Source of the DNA: Ruminococcaceae bacterium FB2012
Lineage (GTDB): Bacteria; Bacillota; Clostridia; Oscillospirales; Ruminococcaceae
Direction of reading: 5' to 3'
Length of the DNA stretch: 9,044 nt
Assembly: GCA_900104495.1 (NCBI GenBank)
Contig: FMXS01000038.1
Coordinates: 1 to 9,044, forward strand
The position numbers and the translations under genes are program-made. Positions 1 through 6,267 of this stretch are shown one piece after another. Every line of letters starts with the position of its first letter. Position 1 is the first letter of the stretch. Below the pieces are notes generated by a model that saw only the letters and a list, made by a program, of their open reading frames with translations, did no database searches and was not told where the DNA came from.

Positions 1-191
1 TGACGCGAACGCTGCTGTGAACTTGCACAACAAGAACAACCTGCTTAATCGAATTTGATAATAAGAAGGCGGCTGACGCTTTCAATACCGAACGCTAAGT
101 TCCAAGGAGGTGATCGTCAGTCCATTACCTTCTTATTATACAAAAATAAGCATAGCCTGTCGCTACTGTAGTCAGCAGTTAGGACTATGCT
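1..191 (-). ncRNA. Putative IS110 bridge RNA, left copy (3' end cut by window start)
   Basis: This is the mirror copy of the candidate RNA at 8715-8925. Visible elements are the 5' stem-loop (191-149), the 12-bp stem ATAATAAGAAGG (139-128) pairing with 69-58, the inner CTGACG stem (120-115 with 78-73), and part of the third stem-loop (56 to 1). The ACCAAA donor guide falls outside the window. A minus-strand -10-like TACAAT lies at 200-195. Support comes from folding by eye and from identity with the copy next to the recombinase. Confidence 0.55.
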
Positions 192-204
192 AATATTGTA
201 CCAA
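1..204 (-). mobile_element. IS110-family element, left end only (minus-strand copy, recombinase beyond window start)
   Basis: By identity with the leader of the right-hand IS110 copy, this is the left end of a second copy pointing out of the window. On the minus strand the element would begin TTGGTACAAT at 204, after a CT core at 206-205. Only the first 204 bases are visible, so the recombinase gene would lie before position 1. That a whole copy is present is inferred; an isolated leader fragment is also possible. Confidence 0.65.
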
Positions 205-217
205 AGGAGAGATAAAA

Positions 218-280
218 ATGACAGTGATCTGGGCTATGATCTTAGCAGCACTCATCAAAAACGCACCCGTGATATTCTGA
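218..280 (+). CDS. Tiny hydrophobic peptide (20 aa)
   Basis: The product MTVIWAMILAALIKNAPVIF is almost wholly hydrophobic with one lysine, and could span or sit in a membrane. The start is chosen from the AAAGGAGAG ribosome site at 203-211, six bases upstream of the ATG. I do not recognise the family. A second, similar-sized hydrophobic peptide with the same AAAGGAGAG site follows 49 bases downstream, and a terminator closes the pair, which suggests a small operon. The IS110 left copy ends at the ribosome site, so any native promoter has been separated from this gene. A type I toxin-like peptide or a small phage membrane protein are both possible. Confidence 0.5.
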   Translation: MTVIWAMILAALIKNAPVIF

Positions 281-329
281 ACGAAATACATTGACCAACA
301 GAAAAACCAAAACGAAAGGAGAGCTAATA

Positions 330-401
330 ATGACCGCATTCATGGTATGTGCAGCTGTATGGTTCGCAAGCGTTCCCGTTTGGGTATGGCTTTTCGACTG
401 A
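330..401 (+). CDS. Tiny hydrophobic peptide (23 aa)
   Basis: The 23-residue product starts MTAFMVCAAVWF and ends PVWVWLFD. It is Trp/Val-rich with a single acidic residue at the C-terminus, consistent with a single membrane-inserted segment. AAAGGAGAG at 315-323 lies six bases before the ATG, the same spacing and sequence as the previous gene. Both peptides begin MT and carry a Pro-Val pair near the C-terminus, so they may be diverged paralogues. The terminator at 431-465 follows 29 bases after the stop. Function unknown. Confidence 0.5.
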   Translation: MTAFMVCAAVWFASVPVWVWLFD

Positions 402-430
402 TAGCAGACAACAAAACAACATCTGCTTAA

Positions 431-465
431 AAAAGCGCTCACAGTAAGGTATGTGAGCGCTTTTT
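431..465 (+). terminator. Intrinsic terminator after the tiny-peptide genes
   Basis: A 12-bp perfect stem AAAAGCGCTCAC / GTGAGCGCTTTT (431-442 with 453-464) encloses a 10-base loop and ends in a T run. The A-tract on the 5' side means it could also work on the minus strand. Confidence 0.88.
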
Positions 466-481
466 GCATTTAGGAATATTT

Positions 482-538
482 TTTTCAAGTTTTTTGAAAA
501 CCCCGTTTTTTTGTAAAGGTAGTGTATGAGACTATAAT
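482..538 (+). promoter_or_regulatory. Promoter with upstream palindrome
   Basis: TTGTAA (511-516) and TATAAT (533-538) are 16 bases apart, ahead of the TTG-start fragment at 580. Just upstream is the inverted repeat TTTTCAA / TTGAAAA (482-488 with 494-500), a possible operator or AT-rich upstream element. Confidence 0.6.
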
Positions 539-579
539 AATAGCATCATAAACTATTAAGATAAAAGGAATGCTGATAC

Positions 580-684
580 TTGAAAACGAAAATACTATTA
601 TCCGATCTTTTAAGAAACAACGGCATTGATCCCGAAACTGTAGTGCTGATCCGTCATGTTATGAGCAATGACGGCTTCAAATGA
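580..684 (+). pseudogene. N-terminal fragment, GIY-YIG-nuclease-like protein (34 aa)
   Basis: Translation from TTG (read as Met) begins MKTKILLSDLLRN and contains IDPETVVLIRHVMSNDGFK before a TGA. From memory this resembles the N-terminus of a Firmicutes family annotated as GIY-YIG nuclease family protein, whose members are far longer, so this would be a 5' remnant. AAGGAA at 565-570 lies nine bases before the TTG, and the promoter at 511-538 precedes it, so the fragment is probably still expressed. Similarity ends at about 681, where unrelated sequence with nested inverted repeats begins. The family assignment is tentative; a genuine 34-residue peptide cannot be excluded. Confidence 0.45.
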
Positions 685-693
685 CATCTTATA

Positions 694-765
694 CAGGTTA
701 ACACTGTATATAGCAGACGTATCCGAGCTAAAATCAGCATACTTTTTCTGATTTGTTAACGCCTG
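694..765. repeat. Nested inverted repeats at the junction of two gene remnants
   Basis: GTTAAC at 697-702 pairs with GTTAAC at 755-760, flanked by CAG/CTG (694-696 with 763-765). Immediately inside, AAATCAG (731-737) pairs with CTGATTT (748-754) around a 10-base loop. The structure sits between the fragment ending at 684 and the DUF6103-like remnant opening at 773. It may mark a recombination scar or an old element end. Confidence 0.5.
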
Positions 766-772
766 AATATAG

Positions 773-940
773 TTATTGATCAGTTTCGTCGTATTTGAGA
801 AGTATGTTGAGCAGCTCTACGGCAAGATCGTGCCGCAGAATGTGCGGGACTATATCGAGATGCTCGCCGCCAGTCAGAAACCCCGTCAGCGGAGGTCAGC
901 CGCCGACAAAGATAAACCGGAACAGCAGGACGGCGTGTAA
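773..940 (+). pseudogene. C-terminal remnant of a DUF6103-like protein
   Basis: The frame is open from the stop at 770-772 to TAA 938-940. It reads FEKYVEQLYGKIVPQNVRDY, then a polar Gln/Arg/Lys-rich tail ending EQQDGV. The pattern (L/V)YxKxVPxxVRxYI followed by a low-complexity charged tail resembles the C-terminal half of DUF6103 proteins, small proteins found in integrative and mobilizable elements of Clostridia. The N-terminal half is missing and there is no ribosome site. It lies upstream of a ribbon-helix-helix-like gene and a MobP3-type relaxase fragment, the expected company. Confidence 0.6.
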
Positions 941-1200
941 CGAACGTGTGCGGCCCGTGTGCCGCTTTCCGAACCGAGGTCGGGAAACCATACCCCCGGG
1001 GGCAGCCAAGCCCTTTGTGGGCGTTTCTCGCAGAGTTCGGAAAGTGCGATATGAGGCGGAATGGGCAGGGATGGAGGGTAATTTCTGTTGTGCTGGTTAA
1101 ATTGCGCCGTCAAAACGGCGCAAAATTCACAGCGGCCGGCAAAGCCGACCGCATTTGCGAGGGTTTGGGCCTCTCAAGGATTAACGTCAAAATATATAAT
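941..1200. other. GC-rich structured intergenic region, candidate origin of transfer
   Basis: No credible gene is visible in this stretch. It is clearly more GC-rich than its surroundings and contains: the palindrome CCCCCGGGGG (993-1002); a perfect 9-bp hairpin TTGCGCCGT-CAAA-ACGGCGCAA (1102-1123); a second hairpin GCGGCCGGC-AAA-GCCGACCGC with one mismatch (1132-1152); and a short GAGG/CCTC stem (about 1158-1172). Its place between a DUF6103-like remnant and a probable relaxosome-type DNA-binding gene makes it a candidate oriT, but I see no recognisable nick consensus. A structured leader for the downstream gene is the alternative. Confidence 0.4.
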
Positions 1201-1214
1201 GGAGGGATTTGCCG

Positions 1215-1679
1215 ATGTCAAAAGTTAAGAAAATGACCGCTAAAGCCGATTCTGCGAAGGATGAGGCTGCCGTCATCGCTCCGAAAATAAAGTTCACGAT
1301 ATATATTTATCCGGAGACAATGAAAACAATAGATTGTCTTTACAAGAGCGACAACTGCTCTACCAAAACCGAGTTCATTGAAAAAGCGATCCGTTTCTAC
1401 TGCGGATATCTTTTGCAGAACAAGCCGGAGCTTATTGATTACCTTGCGCCGCAGATCGGTACGATCACTGATGGGATAGTCAAGGGCTCGGAGCAACGAC
1501 TTGCACGTGCTATATTCAAGTTGGCTGTCGAGGTCGGTGTGCAGACGCATCTGCTTGCTGCGATCAATGATCTTGATGACACAGCGCTCTTTAAATTGCG
1601 CTCGAATGTGACTGATGAGGTCAGAAGGATAAACGGTATCATTAACTTTGAAAGTGCTGTGAGGGAGCAGCGGAGCTAA
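1215..1679 (+). CDS. Ribbon-helix-helix-like DNA-binding protein of a mobilizable element (154 aa)
   Basis: After a charged N-terminus, residues about 25-62 read as a beta strand (IKFTIYIYPETMKTIDCLY) followed by two helices (STKTEFIEKAIRFYCGYLL), the arrangement of ribbon-helix-helix proteins that bind DNA as dimers. The C-terminal half is helical and contains LARAIFKLAVEVGVQTHLLA and a final LRSNVTDEVRRING segment. The ATG is chosen because GGAGGG (1201-1206) lies eight bases upstream; an in-frame TTG at 1209 is too close. Position ahead of a relaxase fragment suggests an accessory relaxosome or plasmid-copy-type protein, but function is inferred. The gene looks intact. Confidence 0.65.
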   Translation: MSKVKKMTAKADSAKDEAAVIAPKIKFTIYIYPETMKTIDCLYKSDNCSTKTEFIEKAIRFYCGYLLQNKPELIDYLAPQIGTITDGIVKGSEQRLARAIFKLAVEVGVQTHLLAAINDLDDTALFKLRSNVTDEVRRINGIINFESAVREQRS

Positions 1680-1683
1680 AACA

Positions 1684-1713
1684 ATGCCGCAGTCTGGTTG
1701 ACAGAGTGCGGCA
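1684..1713. promoter_or_regulatory. Hairpin between the RHH-like gene and the restriction gene
   Basis: TGCCGCA (1684-1690) pairs with TGCGGCA (1707-1713), with a further TCTG/CAGA stem inside. There is no T run, so it is a weak terminator at best. It could be an operator for the promoter just downstream. Confidence 0.4.
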
Positions 1714-1727
1714 GGTACATATACAAG

Positions 1728-1756
1728 TTGACAAAACGCTTGATTAGTGGTATAAT
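1728..1756 (+). promoter_or_regulatory. Consensus sigma-70 type promoter of the GmrSD-like gene
   Basis: A perfect TTGACA (1728-1733) and a perfect TATAAT (1751-1756) are separated by 17 bases, with GGGGAGGG at 1772-1779 and the ATG at 1786. This is the strongest promoter in the window and makes the restriction gene an independent transcription unit. Confidence 0.88.
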
Positions 1757-1785
1757 AGATTAAAACATTTTGGGGAGGGTTTCCT

Positions 1786-4206
1786 ATGGATGAGCATTCA
1801 ACTAACCCGCTGGATAGGCAAGATAGAAAGACGGATATAATTACTGTTGCAGAATTATTCTCATCCTCATTTGTTTACAGGGTACCTGATTATCAAAGAG
1901 GATATGCATGGAATGACGAATTCAAAATGTTGTGGAAAGATATTCTTCGATTGTATAGAACTAAGGCTCACAAACACTATACAGGAATGTTGGTTCTTGA
2001 AGAGATCAAAGATGATGCTGTTTTAGAAACCGAAGCGATTATTGATACCACCGCATTTTATATTGTGGACGGACAGCAGAGAATAACATCCCTGGTAATA
2101 ATACTCCAGTCACTATTGAATTATGTTCAGGATGAAATAACTGATAATAATACCAAAGAAGAACTCGAAAAAAAATATAAAGAACTATTATCGTTTAGTT
2201 TCATAAAACGATTTGGGTATTCGGCAAAAAGGAACGATCCGGCTGCCTCGTACTTTGATGAACGGATCTATGATAACTCAGCGGGTGCGGAGCATACAGA
2301 TCAGTATATGTCTAATATAAATGATGCCAAGGACTTTATTGATAAAGAACTTGATAAGCTGTCCGGAGAAACTGCCGCGGAAATACTCGATGTTATAGCA
2401 AACAAGATAGTGTTCAATTTGTATTTTGTAACCGATGATTTTGATGTGAGGGTAACGTTTGAAACAATAAACAACCGTGGAAAACGATTGTCAAAACTGG
2501 AGCTTTTAAAGAACCGGCTGATGTATTTGTCTGCTCAGCTTCCCAAAAGGCAGGGGCTTGACCTTAAAAACAAGATCAACGACTCATGGAAGAGCATATA
2601 CAAGAATCTCTGCTTCGGAGATTGCAGGTTGTCAGACGATGTATTTCTGAAGGCTCATTGGATAGTTTACGGCAAACTTAACAAAAAGAAAGGCGACTCT
2701 TTCTTTGATGATCTCTTTGCTGATGAATTTGCAATCGATGAAGGAACGCACTATAATCTTGTAGCGAACAAGGAGTATGACAATGCCTATTCTCATATCG
2801 AGAAATATATCAGAAGCCTGTCAAGATACAGTTATTACTGGAGAATAGTAAATCAGCCTGAAGGTATCACCGGTTTCAAAAATGAGAAAGAACTGGAATG
2901 GATCAAGCGCCTTTCGAGAATAAGTGATACGCTTTTCCTGAGAGCTGCACTGATGGTGATTGTATCCTTAGACAGTATCAACTGGCCTGACAAAGAAAAA
3001 CTGTATAATAAGATCGAGCTGTTTGTATTTGTAAACAAGCTGCTGGCGCAGGATAGAAATGATCTCAGCTTTCTGGTAACAGCCGTTAAGCCGATGCTGA
3101 CCGCAGATAATACCAATGCAACAAAACTTTGCAGTGATGTGATACAGGCGATAGACAGCCATCCATCATTAAAAGTTGATCCCGAACGTGTAGTGAAAGC
3201 TGTTGAAGCCTTTAAATTAAATGTTCTGGACAGGAAAGAAAACTATTATTATAGCTGGAACGGTCTGTCATATTTCCTGTATGAGTACAATGAATCCCTA
3301 TCAATAGCCAATGCAGCTCCCATACAGTGGTACGAACTGAGCAGCACTTCAATAGAACACGTTCTCCCGCAGACACCCGAATCTGATTACTGGAAAACGT
3401 CCTTTGGTGACTATTCCGATGACGTTCGCAAAAGAATAACGAATTCTCTCGGCAACCTGCTATTGCTTTCCTGCGGAGCTGAAAACAGCACCCTGCGCAA
3501 TTACAGCTTTCCAGTCAAGAAGGATATGTCAGTAGCATCAAAAAAGTTTGCATACAGCGACGGATCAAGATCGGCGCGTGAAATTGCGGAAGAGACCTAC
3601 TGGACTATAAATGAGGTAACAAAGCGCACACAGAGGCTGATAAAGTTCATGTACGAGCATTGGTTTTCCAATCTAAGCATCGCCCAAGCTGACTGGGAAA
3701 AGTGCAGTTCCATACTGATGAATGATCTGCCCGCACCTCTGACCGATAAGGAGTATGCTCACAAAACACAGCTGCTCGATAAGATTGATACTACGGCAGA
3801 ACGCAAAAAAGCTGACGCTTCAGTTAAGGCAAGACCGTCAAATTTTCTTCAGAAACAATTCTTGGGATATGTTAATCAAGATTCAATTTGGATTCGTTAC
3901 AATAAAGAGAAGATATCTTATAAAGACTGGTTTACATTTAAAATCATCGAGGAAAATGGAAATCCGAAACGGTTTGAATGCGGTGTAAAGATAAATGATA
4001 TATCATATAGAATTATATATCATTATGATAATAATACTATGGAAGGCAGTTATTGGCCAAACAATAATTATACAGTTATTCCAGATGAAGCTCTTCTTCC
4101 CAATAAAATCAAAGAATTGCTGCTTTCTTTCAAGAGATATTTAAGGAAAGCAAGGAATATAACCAAGCCTCCCAAATGGTTAGATTACTCTGCCAATAGC
4201 AAATAG
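1786..4206 (+). CDS. GmrSD-type DUF262/DUF1524 restriction nuclease (806 aa)
   Basis: This is a single-chain member of the DUF262-DUF1524 family, which includes type IV GmrSD enzymes (nucleotide-dependent cleavage of modified phage DNA) and related defence nucleases. The N-terminal DUF262 part shows YRVPDYQRGYAW (31-42), the NTPase signature VDGQQRITSL (94-103), and FETINNRGKRLSKLELLKNR (225-244). The DUF1524 HNH-like part shows SIEHVLPQT (522-530) and NSLGNLLLLS (553-562), with H525 and N557 as likely active-site residues. Residues about 655-806 form an extra C-terminal region I do not recognise; from about codon 680 its codons are visibly more AT-rich than the middle of the gene. It has its own consensus promoter and terminator and sits between mobilization genes, so it is probably cargo. 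The modification it senses cannot be read from sequence. Confidence 0.88.
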   Translation: MDEHSTNPLDRQDRKTDIITVAELFSSSFVYRVPDYQRGYAWNDEFKMLWKDILRLYRTKAHKHYTGMLVLEEIKDDAVLETEAIIDTTAFYIVDGQQRITSLVIILQSLLNYVQDEITDNNTKEELEKKYKELLSFSFIKRFGYSAKRNDPAASYFDERIYDNSAGAEHTDQYMSNINDAKDFIDKELDKLSGETAAEILDVIANKIVFNLYFVTDDFDVRVTFETINNRGKRLSKLELLKNRLMYLSAQLPKRQGLDLKNKINDSWKSIYKNLCFGDCRLSDDVFLKAHWIVYGKLNKKKGDSFFDDLFADEFAIDEGTHYNLVANKEYDNAYSHIEKYIRSLSRYSYYWRIVNQPEGITGFKNEKELEWIKRLSRISDTLFLRAALMVIVSLDSINWPDKEKLYNKIELFVFVNKLLAQDRNDLSFLVTAVKPMLTADNTNATKLCSDVIQAIDSHPSLKVDPERVVKAVEAFKLNVLDRKENYYYSWNGLSYFLYEYNESLSIANAAPIQWYELSSTSIEHVLPQTPESDYWKTSFGDYSDDVRKRITNSLGNLLLLSCGAENSTLRNYSFPVKKDMSVASKKFAYSDGSRSAREIAEETYWTINEVTKRTQRLIKFMYEHWFSNLSIAQADWEKCSSILMNDLPAPLTDKEYAHKTQLLDKIDTTAERKKADASVKARPSNFLQKQFLGYVNQDSIWIRYNKEKISYKDWFTFKIIEENGNPKRFECGVKINDISYRIIYHYDNNTMEGSYWPNNNYTVIPDEALLPNKIKELLLSFKRYLRKARNITKPPKWLDYSANSK

Positions 4207-4226
4207 TGAATTCTATATCCTAAATC

Positions 4227-4259
4227 AAAAAAACAGGAGTCAACTTGGCTCCTGTTTTT
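4227..4259 (+). terminator. Intrinsic terminator of the GmrSD-like gene
   Basis: AAACAGGAG (4231-4239) pairs with CTCCTGTTT (4249-4257) around a 9-base loop and ends in a T run. It lies 24 bases after the stop codon and isolates the gene from the relaxase fragment that starts at 4279. Confidence 0.85.
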
Positions 4260-4278
4260 ATTATGGAAAGGAGGCTCT

Positions 4279-4662
4279 ATGCCAACATCACAAATAATTG
4301 TAACCAGCCGTTTCATCAGAAGCGGCACAAAAAAAGCAAAATCCCGGCGAGAAAACTACACAAAATATATCGCCACACGGGAATCCGTGGAAAAGCGACC
4401 GCAGAGCAATACTGCGGTGACTGCAAATCAGACACAGCTCATAAACGAACTGCTGAAAGAATTCACGATTGCAAAAACCTATCTTGAATATGAAGACTAC
4501 TCTGCAAAACCAACTGCCGAGAATGCCTCGGAGCTGATTTCAACGATCATTGAGCGTCACGCTGAAGTGATCGGTGAATACATCGCCCCAACCTGTACAC
4601 CTCGGCCGCTCAAGTTGAACAGTTGCGTCGGCGCAGATGAACACTTTCGTCGCATAAAGTGA
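4279..4662 (+). pseudogene. MobP3-type relaxase, N-terminal fragment cut by IS21
   Basis: Relaxases of this family nick the oriT of mobilizable elements. Residues 1-105 show the start typical of MobP3 proteins: a basic opening, NYTKYIATRESVEK (26-39), then TYLEYEDYSAKPTAENASEL (67-86). Full-length relaxases are several hundred residues, so the catalytic core is largely missing. Similarity ends around residue 100, and at 4594 the DNA becomes IS21 left end. The frame merely runs on through IS sequence to a stop at 4662. AAGGAGG at 4268-4274 precedes the ATG, so a short dead product may still be made. The last residues before the break (VIGEYIAPT) fit the family poorly, so a small deletion at the junction is possible. 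Confidence 0.7.
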
Positions 4663-4754
4663 ACAGCTGGATTACAATCTTGAATCTGGATCAATCTCAC
4701 GATAAAATGGTATTACGCGCTTCGGCGTGAATACTTTAGAAGGAGGTCATTTTT

Positions 4755-6047
4755 ATGACTAATTATCGCGAGATCCTGAGGCTTGGGAGCCTTGGGCTGA
4801 ACAAATCTCAGATCGCTGCGGCCTGCGGCTGTTCAAGAACAACAGTCATTAAGGTGCTGGATCTGGCAACTGCAAACGGGATAAGCTATCCGCTGCCTGA
4901 CGGTATGTCGGATAAACAGCTGAATGAAACTCTTTTTCCATCGGCGGTATCAAAGCCCGTGTACAAGATGCCCGACTATGAATATGTCGGACACGAGATG
5001 CAGAAAAGCGGCGTAACATTGAATCTGCTCTGGCTTGAGTATTGCGAACAGTGCAGAAACAGCGGTGAGCTGCCTTATCAGCTCACACAGTTCAAGAAGT
5101 ATTACCGCGATCATATGGTCAAAAACAGTGCCACTATGCATATTGATCATAAACCTGGAGAGATCATGCAGGTCGATTGGGCTGGAGATACTGCTTCCGT
5201 GGTGGATACCGATACAGGGGAAATGATCTCAGTCTATGTTTTTGTTGCCGTTCTTCCGTACAGCGGTTATGCTTATGTCGAAGGTTTTTTCTCTATGGAT
5301 CAGGAGTGCTGGACAACCGCTCATGTCAATGCTTTCAGATACTTCGGCGGTGCAGCTAAGATCATTCAGTGCGACGATCTTAAAACAGGTGTTGATAAGC
5401 ACGGAAAGAACGAAGTAAAACTGAATCGCGCATACAGCGAACTGGCAGAACATTACAATACGGCTGTCCTTCCCTGCCGTGTAAGAGCACCGAAGGATAA
5501 GGCTATGGTCGAGGGTACGGTAGGCGTTATCTCAACGTTCATTCTTGCTGCTGAGTATATCAAGAAGAAGGTGGATGTCAGGGTCTCCAAGAATACCGTT
5601 GAAGTGTTCTACGACGGGAACCGTATATGTTCTCACCGCAGGCTGTTCGGCAGGGCTAATCAGTACAGCACGGTCGAAGAGCATATGCCAAAAGATCATC
5701 AGAAGTACATACAGTGGAACGGTGAACGTTTCATCAAATGGGCATCAAAGATCGGTGCAAATACAGAGACCGTTGTTAAAGCTATCCTTAACGGATACAA
5801 GATCGAACAGCAGGGCTACAAAGCTTGTATGGGTCTATTAAAGCTCGCTGACAAATACACGCCCGACAGACTTGAAAATGCGTGCAAGCGTGCTCTGAGC
5901 TTTACTCCGAGACCGTCTTACAAAAACATTCAGGTTATCCTTTCTTCCGGGCAGGACAAGCTTGAAGAAACAGACGCGAAACATCAGGATAATTCAGAAC
6001 AGTACGGCTTCACAAGAGGCGGGTCTTACTACGGAGGTATGAAGTAA
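4755..6047 (+). pseudogene. istA: IS21-family transposase IstA with an internal in-frame deletion (430 aa)
   Basis: IstA is a DDE-type transposase acting with the ATPase IstB. An N-terminal helix-turn-helix (about residues 13-36, SQIAAACGCSRTTVIKVLDL) is followed by the rve catalytic domain: MQVDWAGD (D141), CDDLKTGV (D207) and KAMVEGTVG (E253). Family members are roughly 500 residues, and the text normally separating GVIST.ILAA from EYIKKKVDVR is absent: residues A266 and E267 (5550-5555) are fused. I estimate about 75 codons lost in frame. The catalytic triad survives, but part of the C-terminal region is gone, so activity is doubtful. AGGAGG at 4742-4747 precedes the ATG at 4755. Confidence 0.9.
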
Positions 6048-6267
6048 TGCTGACGGAAAACACTATTACAAAGCTGCAAGAGATGAGAATGAGCGTTATG
6101 GCTAATGCATTCAAGGAGCAGCTGACCGATCCGAACATTTCAAATCTGTCCTTTGAAGACCGATCGGGCTTCTTGTAGACAAAGAATGGGCTTCCCGCAA
6201 AAACAATCATCTCACAAGACTGATCAGGAAAGCAAACTTTGCAGAGGCCACCTGTATTGAAGACATT
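6047..6267 (+). pseudogene. istB: IstB helper ATPase, frameshifted and truncated
   Basis: IstB is the AAA+ partner of IstA. The start ATG (6047-6049) overlaps the istA stop (TAATG), the usual translational coupling. The reading MLTENTITKLQEMRMSVMAN is IstB-like but hits TAG at 6176-6178. Shifting frame near 6164 (one base apparently lost in CGATCGGG) restores RFGLLVDKEWASRKNNHLTR, then LIRKANFAEATCIEDI. The family pattern ends at about 6267, before the Walker A motif, where phage sequence from the other strand begins. The shifted frame runs on to 6312 as meaningless sequence. Confidence 0.85.

Larger units (their letters stand above)
1..207. repeat. Left arm of a perfect inverted repeat (at least 207 bp)
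   Basis: This stretch is the exact reverse complement of 8699-8905 (left position x pairs with 8906 minus x). Identity stops at 207/208 on the inner side. On the outer side the window ends, so the repeat may be much longer. The innermost 2-3 bases of identity (CCT on the right arm's strand) are probably shared target and core sequence rather than element. I interpret the arms as the left ends of two oppositely oriented IS110 copies. Confidence 0.95.
4594..6267 (+). mobile_element. Degenerate IS21-family element, right end missing
   Basis: The element is inferred to begin at TGTACAC (4594-4600), the usual TG start of IS21 ends. Inside lie 22-bp-spaced repeats: TTGAACAGTTGCGTCG (4615-4630), ATGAACACTTTCGTCG (4637-4652) and GTGAACAGC (4659-4667), the multiple terminal binding sites expected for this family. 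istA and istB follow in the standard order. The element is dead: istA has an internal deletion, istB has a frameshift, and the sequence stops matching istB at about 6267, where minus-strand phage DNA begins. No right terminal repeat is visible. Confidence 0.85.

Noticed and set aside
1..207. Arms read as phage terminal repeats or attachment sites
   Set aside because: They are inverted rather than direct, and the right arm leads straight into an IS110 recombinase with leader length and structure fitting that family.
100..207. Arm read outward as a phage 5' leader with a super-strong AAGGAGGTGAT ribosome site
   Set aside because: The frame after it (GTG, 27 codons) is unremarkable, and the third stem uses G-U pairs that exist only on the opposite strand, favouring RNA in the recombinase direction.
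795..1236. Overlapping + strand reading frames of about 100 codons
   Set aside because: Composition is Arg/Cys/Pro-rich, there are no ribosome sites, and they lie across the DUF6103-like remnant in another frame and the hairpin region.
5229..5453. Minus-strand frames within istA
   Set aside because: Antisense shadows of a clear IstA catalytic domain.
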